The translations under genes and the position numbers were made by a program. The notes below the pieces were generated by a model that was not told where the DNA came from, made no database searches, and worked only from the letters and a program-made list of their open reading frames with translations. From an uncultured Eubacteriales bacterium (lineage in GTDB: Bacteria; Bacillota; Clostridia; Tissierellales; Peptoniphilaceae): a stretch of DNA of 64,000 nt. Below are positions 33,534 through 41,245 of this stretch, piece by piece; position 1 is the first letter of the stretch; each line of letters begins with the position of its first letter. The stretch spans positions 1-64,000 of the forward strand of contig UQDI01000005.1 in assembly GCA_900539725.1 (NCBI GenBank), written 5' to 3'.

Positions 33534-34112
33534 ATGGAAGAAAAAAGACAAAGAAGAGGTAGATTTTCACCACTTTTAATTATACTAGTAATAGTAATTG
33601 CTATAGGCGCACTAGTAGCATCTAAGTACAATGGCCTAGTTAACAGACAAGAAAATGTTAATAAGACATGGGCAGAAGTTCAAACACAATATCAAAGAAG
33701 AGCAGACCTAATACCAAACTTAGTTGAAACAGTAAAGGGCTATGCTAAACATGAAGAAGAAACACTTGAAAATATTGCTAAACTTAGAAGCGGTTATACT
33801 GAAGCAAAAACACCTGAAGACTATGAAAAGCTTGATACAGAACTAGCTAAAAACATTAACATAGTTGTAGAAAACTATCCAGATTTAAAAGCTAATGAAA
33901 ACTTCTTAAGTTTACAAGATGAATTAGCAGGAACTGAAAACAGGATAGCAGTTGCAAGACGTGATTTTAACAACGAAGCAACTGAATTCAATAAATCAGT
34001 TAGGACTTTCCCTAACAATATCTTTGCATCGATGCTAGGCTTTGATAAATTTGAAACATTTAAAGCTCAAGATGGAGCAGAGAACGCACCAAGTGTTGAT
34101 TTTGGTAAATAA
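33534..34112 (+). CDS. LemA family protein
   Basis: A 192-residue protein with a short basic N-terminus, one membrane helix at about residues 13-29 and a helical-bundle outer domain. The sequence YNGLVNRQENVNKTWAEVQ and QYQRRADLIPNLVETVKGY is the hallmark of LemA. Function is not established in Firmicutes; it is often encoded with TPM proteins, as here. Starts 29 bases after the TPM stop behind AGGAGAA, and ends in a terminator. Confidence 0.94.
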   Translation: MEEKRQRRGRFSPLLIILVIVIAIGALVASKYNGLVNRQENVNKTWAEVQTQYQRRADLIPNLVETVKGYAKHEEETLENIAKLRSGYTEAKTPEDYEKLDTELAKNINIVVENYPDLKANENFLSLQDELAGTENRIAVARRDFNNEATEFNKSVRTFPNNIFASMLGFDKFETFKAQDGAENAPSVDFGK

Positions 34113-34119
34113 TTGAATT

Positions 34120-34153
34120 AAAAGTCAAACTTTGATCTTGTTTGACTTTTTCT
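34120..34153 (+). terminator. Terminator after lemA
   Basis: Perfect 11-bp stem, 34120-34130 with 34140-34150, loop of nine, then TCTTGTG. Moderate T-run inside the stem end. Confidence 0.75.
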
Positions 34154-34176
34154 TGTGTATTTAAGTAAAATATTTA

Positions 34177-34205
34177 TTTACTTATAGCAATATTAGTGAT
34201 ATAAT
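34177..34205 (+). promoter_or_regulatory. Promoter of trigger factor
   Basis: TTTACT (34177-34182), 17 bases, TATAAT (34200-34205) with TGA in front, giving an extended -10 element. It starts the tig-clpP-clpX transcript. Confidence 0.7.
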
Positions 34206-34237
34206 AACAACATAAGTAATTTTAAGGAGTGAATTAA

Positions 34238-35527
34238 GTGAAAGTTAATTTTGACAAAAGAGAAAAAAATAAAGTTTACTTCAATGTAGACGTAGATTGG
34301 AAGGATTTTGAACCTAAGATAGACGAAGCTTATAAGAAGATTAGATCAAAATTCAATATTCCTGGATTTAGAAAAGGTAAAGTACCTAAGATGATTATTG
34401 AACAAAACTATGGCGTTCAAGTATTTTACGATGAAGCTATAAACATCATGCTTCAAGACATCTATCCAAAGGCATTAGAAGAATTAGATTTAAAAGTTGT
34501 TGACCAACCAGATGTTGATGTTAAAGACTTCAAAGAAAATGAAAATATTAACTTTACATTTGAAGTAGAAGTAGTTCCTGAGTTTGAATTACCAAACTTC
34601 GAAGAGATAGAAGTTGAAGACGTTAAAGAAGAATTCGATAAAGAAGTAGTTACAAATGAAATCGAAAGATTAAGAAACGAAAATGCTAGATACACTATCA
34701 TCGAAGATAGAAAGACTAAAAAAGGTGATATAGTTAAGCTTGATTTCAAAGGTTATGTAGATAACGAAGCTTTCCAAGGCGGAGAAGCAAAAGACTATGA
34801 ACTAGAAATTGGTTCTAATTCATTTATACCAGGCTTTGAAGATCAATTAGTAGATAGAGCTATAGGAGAAGAATTTGATGTAAATGTTAAATTCCCTGAA
34901 GAATATCATGCAGAAGATCTAAAAGGAAAAGATGCTAAATTTATCTGCACTATAAATGAAATTAAAGTTAAAGAATTGCCTGAACTTGATGATAACTTTG
35001 CATCAGATGTTTCAGAATTTGATACATTAAAAGAATTTAAAGCAGATTTAAGAAAGAAATTAAAAGCTCAATTCAATGAAATGATTGACGCTCAAAGAGA
35101 AAACAAAGTACTTGATAAAGTTATTGAAGAAACAAAATTTGATGTTCCAAATAGAATGATTGAAGACGAAGTAGAAAACGAATTAAGAAACTTCCAATAT
35201 AGACTACAAGCTCAAGGCTTAAACTATGAAGATTACAAGAAGTATACTGGAAATACAGACGAAGAAATCAAGGAAACATTCAAAGAACCTGCAGAAAAGA
35301 GAGTTAAACTTGGTTTAATTCTTGAAAAATATGCTCAAGAAAATAAATTAAAAGCAACAAAGAGAGATTATGACAAAGAACTTGATAAATTAGCTGAAAT
35401 GTATAAAGCAGAAGATAAAGAAGAATTTAAAAAGACAATGAGTGAAGGATCTCTAGAATTCCTAGATAGAGGCATACTTAACTCAAAAGCAATAGACGAT
35501 ATAAAGAAAAAAGTAAAATATATTTAA
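34238..35527 (+). CDS. tig: Trigger factor
   Basis: Ribosome-bound chaperone and peptidyl-prolyl isomerase for nascent chains. The 429-residue protein has the ribosome-docking signature PGFRKGKVPK around residues 44-53, the FKBP-like domain at about 150-240 (DFKGYVDNEAFQGG, FIPGFEDQLV) and a helical C-terminal chaperone arm. Start is GTG at 34238 behind AAGGAGTGA. clpP and clpX follow, as in most Firmicutes. Confidence 0.96.
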   Translation: MKVNFDKREKNKVYFNVDVDWKDFEPKIDEAYKKIRSKFNIPGFRKGKVPKMIIEQNYGVQVFYDEAINIMLQDIYPKALEELDLKVVDQPDVDVKDFKENENINFTFEVEVVPEFELPNFEEIEVEDVKEEFDKEVVTNEIERLRNENARYTIIEDRKTKKGDIVKLDFKGYVDNEAFQGGEAKDYELEIGSNSFIPGFEDQLVDRAIGEEFDVNVKFPEEYHAEDLKGKDAKFICTINEIKVKELPELDDNFASDVSEFDTLKEFKADLRKKLKAQFNEMIDAQRENKVLDKVIEETKFDVPNRMIEDEVENELRNFQYRLQAQGLNYEDYKKYTGNTDEEIKETFKEPAEKRVKLGLILEKYAQENKLKATKRDYDKELDKLAEMYKAEDKEEFKKTMSEGSLEFLDRGILNSKAIDDIKKKVKYI

Positions 35528-35539
35528 TGGGGTGATAAA

Positions 35540-36121
35540 ATGGCATTAATTCCTATGGTTGTAGAACAAAGTTCCAGAGGAGAAAGGTCATATGATATCT
35601 ACTCAAGGCTTTTAAAAGAAAGAATTATTTTCTTGTCAGGCGAAATAAACAATGAGATGGCTGACTTAATTGTAGCTCAATTGTTATTTCTAGAAGCAGA
35701 AGATCCTGATAAAGATATACAAATCTATATAAATTCACCAGGAGGCTCAGTATCAGCTGGCTTTGCTATATATGATACTATGCAATATATAAAACCTGAT
35801 GTATCAACTATATGTGTTGGCTTAGCTGCGTCAATGGGCGCCTTTCTATTAGCATCAGGCACTAAAGGAAAGAGATATGCTCTACCAAATGCAGATATTA
35901 TGATACATCAACCACTTGGTGGAACTCAAGGACAAGCTGAAGACATTCGTATTCAAGCAGAAAAGATTCTTGAAATTAGAAAGAGAATAAATAAGATACT
36001 GTCAGAAAAAACTGGCCAAGATATTGAGATAATCAATAGAGATACTGACAGAGACTACTACTTAAATGCAGAAGAAGCAGTTAAGTATGGTCTAATAGAT
36101 AAAGTTATGGAGAAACATTAA
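35540..36121 (+). CDS. clpP: ATP-dependent Clp protease proteolytic subunit
   Basis: Serine protease barrel of ClpXP. The 193-residue protein has the catalytic Ser in GLAASMGAFLLA near residue 98, His in ADIMIHQPLGG near residue 123 and Asp in INRDTDRDYYL near residue 172. The N-terminal IPMVVEQSSRGERSYDIYSRLLKER is standard. Thirteen bases after tig, three before clpX, so one transcript. Confidence 0.97.
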   Translation: MALIPMVVEQSSRGERSYDIYSRLLKERIIFLSGEINNEMADLIVAQLLFLEAEDPDKDIQIYINSPGGSVSAGFAIYDTMQYIKPDVSTICVGLAASMGAFLLASGTKGKRYALPNADIMIHQPLGGTQGQAEDIRIQAEKILEIRKRINKILSEKTGQDIEIINRDTDRDYYLNAEEAVKYGLIDKVMEKH

Positions 36122-36124
36122 TAA

Positions 36125-37378
36125 ATGTCGAAATATGATGAAATAAGATGTTCCTTTTGTGGAAAAACTCAAAACGAAGTCAAAAGATTGATATCTGGAC
36201 CAAATGTATACATCTGTGATGAATGTATTAACGTTTGTATGGATATATTAGAGGAAGACCATCTACTAAATGAAGAAAATTATGACTTCGAAGATATGGT
36301 TTTACCTACACCAATGGAGATAAAGAAGTCTTTAGACGAATATGTCATCGGACAAGATGACGCTAAGAAGACTTTATCTGTTGCTGTATATAACCATTAT
36401 AAGAGAATCACAAAGGATACAATTGATAAAGATGTAGAAATAAAGAAAAGCAATATACTTTTACTTGGACCAACAGGAAGCGGTAAAACACTTCTTGCTG
36501 AGACACTAGCAAGGATACTTAACGTTCCATTTGTAATATGTGATGCAACTACTCTTACTGAAGCAGGCTACGTTGGTGAAGATGTTGAAAACATCATTCT
36601 TAAGCTTATCCAAAATGCGAACTACGATGTAGATAGAGCCGAAAGAGGCATTATATATGTAGATGAGATTGATAAGATTGCTAAAAAAAGCGAAAACGTT
36701 TCCATAACAAGAGATGTTAGCGGGGAAGGTGTTCAACAAGCTCTTTTAAAAATCTTAGAGGGAACTATAGCTAACGTTCCACCACAAGGCGGGAGAAAGC
36801 ATCCACAAGAGGAGTTTATTCAAGTTGATACAAGCAATATACTCTTCATAGTTGGTGGAGCCTTCCAAGGACTAGATGACATTATTGCAAAGAGAACTAA
36901 TAAAAAGTCTTACGGCTTTGGATCAGAAATTTTCGACAAATCTAAACAAAAGTCAGAAGCTTTAAAGCATGTTGAGAGCGAAGACTTAATGAAGTTTGGT
37001 TTAATACCAGAACTAATAGGTAGACTTCCAGTTACAGTAACTCTTAACGAGCTTAAGGAAGATGATTTAGTCAAGATACTAACAGAGCCAAAGAACGCAC
37101 TTATTAAGCAATATCAAGAGCTTATTAGGATGGATGGCGCAGAGCTTGAGTTTACTGACGATGCAGTTAGAAGGATAGCTCAAAAAGCTATTGAGATGAA
37201 GACTGGAGCTAGAGGACTAAGAAGTATTATTGAAAAAGTAATGCTTGATATAATGTATGAACTTCCATCTAAGAAGTACGATGGAACATTAAAGATAGAT
37301 AGCTCTGTTATAGATGGAAAGAAGAAGCTTACTTATCAAAGTGACGATAAGGATAAAGAAGAAAAAATCGTTTCATAG
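36125..37378 (+). CDS. clpX: ATP-dependent Clp protease ATP-binding subunit ClpX
   Basis: AAA+ unfoldase that feeds ClpP. The 417-residue chain has an N-terminal zinc domain (CSFCGKTQ ... CDECINVC, residues 9-37), Walker A GPTGSGKT near residue 115, Walker B IIYVDEIDKI, the sensor region and the GFG motif (SYGFGSE near residue 266 is the IGF/GFG-like ClpP-binding area). It starts three bases after clpP. Confidence 0.97.
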   Translation: MSKYDEIRCSFCGKTQNEVKRLISGPNVYICDECINVCMDILEEDHLLNEENYDFEDMVLPTPMEIKKSLDEYVIGQDDAKKTLSVAVYNHYKRITKDTIDKDVEIKKSNILLLGPTGSGKTLLAETLARILNVPFVICDATTLTEAGYVGEDVENIILKLIQNANYDVDRAERGIIYVDEIDKIAKKSENVSITRDVSGEGVQQALLKILEGTIANVPPQGGRKHPQEEFIQVDTSNILFIVGGAFQGLDDIIAKRTNKKSYGFGSEIFDKSKQKSEALKHVESEDLMKFGLIPELIGRLPVTVTLNELKEDDLVKILTEPKNALIKQYQELIRMDGAELEFTDDAVRRIAQKAIEMKTGARGLRSIIEKVMLDIMYELPSKKYDGTLKIDSSVIDGKKKLTYQSDDKDKEEKIVS

Positions 37379-37409
37379 ATTAAGCAGATTGCTTATTTAG
37401 AAGCTCAAT

Positions 37410-37438
37410 AAGGCCGGACAGATATGTTTCGGCCTTTT
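37410..37438 (+). terminator. Terminator/attenuator between clpX and lon
   Basis: AAGGCCG (37410-37416) pairs with CGGCCTT (37430-37436), followed by TTATT. A small extra hairpin TAAGCA-GAT-TGCTTA lies at 37381-37395. No promoter is visible before lon, so partial read-through from clpX may feed lon. Confidence 0.6.
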
Positions 37439-37454
37439 ATTAAAGGAGAAAGAT

Positions 37455-39839
37455 ATGGATAATTATGAAGAAATAATCGATAATTTTTCATTTGATGATG
37501 ACTATGGTGAAGATGGCATTAAAGTGCCTATCGTTTCAATTCAAGATTTGAATCTTGTTAGTAATAATTTTTACAGTATCAATCTAGATAATGAAGACTT
37601 GGTTACTTCTATAGCGAAGGCATCTAAGACTAATGGTATCTTTGCTGTTTTTCAATTAAAAACAAATAGAAAGTCTATATCAAGCGCAAAATCAGTTCAC
37701 GAGATAGGTATACTTGCTGAGATTGAATCCATAGTTCCTAACAATAAGTACATGAAGATGAACTTTAGAACTCTATCTAAGGTTTATTTGACTAATGTTT
37801 TTAAGAACGACGGCATTGTTTATGGTGATCTTATAAAATTAAATGACGAGAACGACTATTCATTTGATAATCCTGAGAATATTACATATTCTGAGGTAGT
37901 TAAGAGTGCACTCGATAAGTTAAATGCACTTATTATGGAGAGTCAATCAAGTAAGGACAGGATAGTTCCAAGTAATGTTGACTACAATGTGTTTTTGGAT
38001 AGTATATTCTCAAGGCTTGATATTGATAAAAAAATTACTCAAGATTATAATAATGCACTTGACAAGAAGGAAAGAACTAAGATAGTTATTGATACTATCA
38101 ATAAATCCATAGTTACAATTGAGGTTTTACAAACACTTCAAGATAAAACAAAAGATGCCATGGACAAAAATCAAAGAGACTACATCCTTCATGAACAATT
38201 AAAGATTATAAAAAATGAACTTAATGCGGATAAATCTGGAGCTAAAAATATTTTTGATGCATATAGAAGTGATATTAAAAAATTAAAAGCTCCAAAAGAA
38301 GTAGAGGAGAAGGCTTTTAAGGAGATAGAGAAGCTTGAGCAAACGCCAGTGACATCACCTGATTACCCTTCTACACTTCAATATATCGAGTTAATTAAGG
38401 ACCTTCCTTGGAATACTAGAACTAAGGATACAAAGGACTTAAAGTTAGCTAAGGAGATACTTGATAGGGATCATTACGGCTTAAAAGATGTTAAGGACAG
38501 GATACTTGAATACCTTGCTATACTTAATAATAAGAAAGCTATAAAAGGCTCTATCATATGCTTTGTTGGGCCTCCAGGGGTAGGTAAGACATCTATAGCT
38601 AACTCTATAGCCAATGCTACAAACAGAAATTTTGTTAGGATGTCACTAGGCGGCATTAAGGATGAAGCTGATATTAGAGGTCACATGAGGACCTATGTTG
38701 GATCAATGCCAGGAAGAATTATTTCCTTAATGAAGAAGGCTAAGTCAAAGAACCCAGTATTTTTATTTGACGAGATAGATAAGATAGGTCAAGATTTTAG
38801 AGGAGATCCATCGAGTGCACTGCTAGAAGTGCTTGACAGCTCTCAAAATAGTGATTTTACAGATAGATATTTAGAACTTCCATATGATTTATCAGAAGTA
38901 TTATTTATAACTACAGCAAACTCGTTAGATACAATACCGGAAGCTTTACTTGATAGGCTTGAAATTATAAGGATAGAGGGCTACACTGACGAAGAAAAGC
39001 TTAATATAGCAAAGAAGTATCTAGTACCAAAGTCTTTAGAAAATGCTGGTTTAAGTAAAGATGCAATAAAATTTGACGATGAAGCTCTTTATAGACTTAT
39101 AGATAATTACACAAGAGAGTCTGGTGTAAGAGAGCTTGAAAGAAAGATACAATCAATAATTAGAAAGCTAGTTTATAAAAAATATATGGATGATGAGCTA
39201 GTTAAAAAAGTTGATGTAAAAACTGTTGATAAATTGCTAGAAGGACCAATATTTGAATATAATCTAGTCGACAAAGAAGATAGCGTTGGTAAAGCTGTAG
39301 GTCTTGCATGGACTAGGGTAGGCGGCGATACTATAAACGTTGAAGCTCAATTAATGCCAGGTGATGGCAAACTTAATATAACTGGTAACCTTGGTAAAGT
39401 TATGCAAGAATCTTGCCAATTAGCGATAAGCTACTTAAAGGCAAACTACGAGTACTTTAATATTGACAAGAAGAAGTTCAAAGACTATGACATACACGTT
39501 CACGTACCAGAAGGCGCTATACCAAAAGACGGTCCAAGTGCTGGTATTACAATAACAACAGCTATACTATCGGCTCTGACAGATCAAAAGATTAACAGAT
39601 ACTTTGCTATGACTGGAGAAATTACTTTATTAGGTAATGTCCTTGCCATTGGCGGTCTTAAAGAAAAGGCCCTTGCTGCTAAGAGAATGAAGATTAGAGA
39701 TTTAATTCTTCCTATGGAAAATAAGAAAGATTTTGAAAAGCTTCCAAAAAATATTAAAGAAAGTCTTAATGTACATTACGTTAATAACTTTAAAGAGCTT
39801 AGCAAAATTATTTTCATAGATGGTGATAAAGATGCTTAA
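37455..39839 (+). CDS. lon: ATP-dependent protease Lon
   Basis: AAA+ protease that degrades damaged and regulatory proteins. The 794-residue chain has an N-terminal substrate-binding domain, a coiled coil (about 190-260), Walker A GPPGVGKTS near residue 375, Walker B VFLFDEIDKI and a C-terminal serine peptidase with Ser in KDGPSAGITI near residue 697 and Lys in GGLKEKALAAKR near residue 740. The N-terminal acidic stretch (residues 3-22) is atypical. AAAGGAGAAAG precedes the ATG. Its end overlaps engB. Confidence 0.96.
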   Translation: MDNYEEIIDNFSFDDDYGEDGIKVPIVSIQDLNLVSNNFYSINLDNEDLVTSIAKASKTNGIFAVFQLKTNRKSISSAKSVHEIGILAEIESIVPNNKYMKMNFRTLSKVYLTNVFKNDGIVYGDLIKLNDENDYSFDNPENITYSEVVKSALDKLNALIMESQSSKDRIVPSNVDYNVFLDSIFSRLDIDKKITQDYNNALDKKERTKIVIDTINKSIVTIEVLQTLQDKTKDAMDKNQRDYILHEQLKIIKNELNADKSGAKNIFDAYRSDIKKLKAPKEVEEKAFKEIEKLEQTPVTSPDYPSTLQYIELIKDLPWNTRTKDTKDLKLAKEILDRDHYGLKDVKDRILEYLAILNNKKAIKGSIICFVGPPGVGKTSIANSIANATNRNFVRMSLGGIKDEADIRGHMRTYVGSMPGRIISLMKKAKSKNPVFLFDEIDKIGQDFRGDPSSALLEVLDSSQNSDFTDRYLELPYDLSEVLFITTANSLDTIPEALLDRLEIIRIEGYTDEEKLNIAKKYLVPKSLENAGLSKDAIKFDDEALYRLIDNYTRESGVRELERKIQSIIRKLVYKKYMDDELVKKVDVKTVDKLLEGPIFEYNLVDKEDSVGKAVGLAWTRVGGDTINVEAQLMPGDGKLNITGNLGKVMQESCQLAISYLKANYEYFNIDKKKFKDYDIHVHVPEGAIPKDGPSAGITITTAILSALTDQKINRYFAMTGEITLLGNVLAIGGLKEKALAAKRMKIRDLILPMENKKDFEKLPKNIKESLNVHYVNNFKELSKIIFIDGDKDA

Positions 39840-40416
39840 GATTAATGAACCCTTCTTAGAGAGAATGGCAGTTGACGAGAAAAGCTACCCAAAAGATGGA
39901 CTTAAGGAGATAGTCTTAGTTGGTAGAAGTAATGTTGGTAAGAGCTCATTTATAAATGCGCTTACTAACAGAAAGAAACTTGCTTATACATCGTCTTCAC
40001 CGGGAAAGACCAGAACTATTAACTTTTATAATATGGATAATAAGTTTAGAATAGTTGACCTTCCAGGCTATGGTTATGCAAAAATATCCATGAAGGAAAG
40101 AGAAAAATGGAAGAAGATTATAGAAGAGTATCTTGTTAAGTCACAAAACATTGCTCTTATCTGTCAAATAATTGACATTAGGCACGAGCCAACAAAGCTA
40201 GACTTAATGATGTATGATTACATTCGATCAACTGGAACGGATTATCTCATAATAGCTAATAAGCTAGACAAGTTAAAATCATCACAAGTACTAAAACAAG
40301 TAAGCATAATTAATAAATCACTTCACGACTTGGATAAGGATTTACTAATACCATTTTCCTCGCAAGACAAAAGAGGAGTTAAAGAAGTACTAAATAAGTT
40401 CGAAGAGATAATTTAA
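39832..40416 (+). CDS. engB: Ribosome biogenesis GTPase EngB (YsxC)
   Basis: GTPase needed for assembly of the 50S subunit. The 194-residue protein has G1 GRSNVGKSS near residue 26, G3 DLPGYGYAK near residue 72, G4 NKLDK near residue 142 and the PGKTRT switch I. ATG at 39832 gives the normal EngB start; upstream in-frame codons lie inside lon. Overlaps the lon stop by eight bases. lon-engB pairing is conserved in Firmicutes. Confidence 0.95.
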   Translation: MLKINEPFLERMAVDEKSYPKDGLKEIVLVGRSNVGKSSFINALTNRKKLAYTSSSPGKTRTINFYNMDNKFRIVDLPGYGYAKISMKEREKWKKIIEEYLVKSQNIALICQIIDIRHEPTKLDLMMYDYIRSTGTDYLIIANKLDKLKSSQVLKQVSIINKSLHDLDKDLLIPFSSQDKRGVKEVLNKFEEII

Positions 40417-40429
40417 TAAAATTAAGAAG

Positions 40430-40465
40430 AAAGGCGCTTATATCAATACTGATAAGAGCGCCTTT
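40430..40465. terminator. Terminator-like hairpin after engB
   Basis: AAAGGCGCTTAT (40430-40441) pairs with ATAAG..GCGCCTTT (40452-40465) with a two-base bulge. Little T-run follows; with the next hairpin it forms the boundary between converging genes. Confidence 0.7.
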
Positions 40466-40483
40466 AACTATATCATAAAAATG

Positions 40484-40510
40484 AAAAAGCCGAATCACTT
40501 CGGCTTTTAA
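40484..40510 (-). terminator. Terminator of rubredoxin gene
   Basis: AAAAGCCGAA (40485-40494) pairs with TTCGGCTTTT (40499-40508), loop TCAC. On the minus strand the stem runs into a T-run, so it ends the rubredoxin transcript; it can also act on the plus strand. Confidence 0.85.
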
Positions 40511-40519
40511 TTTACTTAG

Positions 40520-40678
40520 TTACATTTTAGAAAACATGTCCTTACCAACACCACAAACTGGGCAAACCCAATCATCAGGGATGTCTTCAAAAGCTGTTCC
40601 TGGAGCTATACCTCCGTCTGGATCACCTATTTCAGGATCATAAACATAACCGCATGCATCGCATTCATATTTGTCCAT
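40520..40678 (-). CDS. Rubredoxin
   Basis: A 52-residue iron protein, translated by eye from the minus strand: two CxxC-type loops, YECDACGYVY at the start and WVCPVCGVGKDMF near the end, four cysteines binding one iron. It serves as electron carrier, commonly in peroxide or superoxide defence of anaerobes. The ATG at 40678 is preceded by a strong AAGGAGGTTGC. It is divergent from the RsbW-like gene and convergent with engB. The length and motif spacing are standard. Confidence 0.95.
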   Translation of the reverse strand: MDKYECDACGYVYDPEIGDPDGGIAPGTAFEDIPDDWVCPVCGVGKDMFSKM

Positions 40679-40700
40679 AATGCAACCTCCTTCCTTTCGA

Positions 40701-40770
40701 TTTATTTATACCCAAAACAGATAATTTGTAACAATTTGCTTAATAATTTTTTATCACGGGTATAAATAAA
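40701..40770. promoter_or_regulatory. Back-to-back promoters within a 13-bp inverted repeat
   Basis: TTTATTTATACCC (40701-40713) and GGGTATAAATAAA (40758-40770) are perfect inverted copies. On the plus strand GCTTAA (40738-40743)-N14-GGGTAT fits a sigma-B-like promoter and points to the RsbW-like gene, start near 40770, RBS GAGGAAGG. On the minus strand GTTACA (40727-40732)-N13-GGGTAT points to rubredoxin, although a sigma-A reading (TTGTTA-N18-TATAAA) is also possible. Confidence 0.5.
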
Positions 40771-40789
40771 CTAGTAGAGGAAGGATATA

Positions 40790-41185
40790 ATGTATAAATT
40801 TTATGGAACAGTATCTTCAAATATTGAAAGTGTCGAGATATTTGTAGATAGAATAGTAGAAAATCTATATGAATATTTGCCTAATGAGATGATATTTAAT
40901 ATTAGGCTTGTTCTTAATGAGCTTATGCTTAATTCCGCATCACATGGAAACCAATATAGGAAGGATAAAAAAGTAAAGCTATACATATCTATATGCAATG
41001 AGTCAATAAAACTTAGAGTAGAAGATGAAGGGGTCGGGACTCTTAGCATATGCTCGAATAATGCTGCCTGTGACCTTGGTGGAAGAGGCCTAAAGATAGT
41101 TGAAGCCTTGACAGATAGCGTTGCTAGATTGGAACATGGTATAAAATGCACTATTTTTTCAAGCTTTATTGATGATAGAGAGTAA
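40790..41185 (+). CDS. RsbW/SpoIIAB-like anti-sigma ATPase kinase
   Basis: A 131-residue GHKL-fold protein. N-box VLNELMLNSASHGN with Asn43/Glu44-type residues (40-54), G1 box DEGVG at 79-83 and G2 box GGRGLKI at 97-103 are all present, so ATP binding is expected. Relatives phosphorylate an anti-sigma antagonist (RsbV/SpoIIAA) and hold a sigma factor of the sigma-B/F class. No antagonist or sigma gene is next to it, so the target is not shown here. Its own promoter has a GGGTAT -10, which would fit autoregulation by such a sigma factor. Confidence 0.85.
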   Translation: MYKFYGTVSSNIESVEIFVDRIVENLYEYLPNEMIFNIRLVLNELMLNSASHGNQYRKDKKVKLYISICNESIKLRVEDEGVGTLSICSNNAACDLGGRGLKIVEALTDSVARLEHGIKCTIFSSFIDDRE

Positions 41186-41190
41186 AATAC

Positions 41191-41219
41191 TTGTAATTAT
41201 TGTAAAAAAGTATTATAAT
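41191..41219 (+). promoter_or_regulatory. Sigma-A promoter of typA
   Basis: TTGTAA (41191-41196), 17 bases, TATAAT (41214-41219), followed by AGGAGGA before the ATG at 41246. Confidence 0.75.
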
Positions 41220-41245
41220 AAAAGGTAGTGTTTAGGAGGAATAAT

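Noticed and set aside
33196..33573. Pro-rich open frame on the minus strand
   Set aside because: It is the complement of the Gly/Ser-rich tail of the TPM protein; the GGC/GGA repeats keep the opposite frame open and no ribosome-binding site precedes it.
40801..41151. Open frame of 116 codons antisense to the RsbW-like gene
   Set aside because: It lies completely inside a gene with clear GHKL motifs and has no family resemblance.
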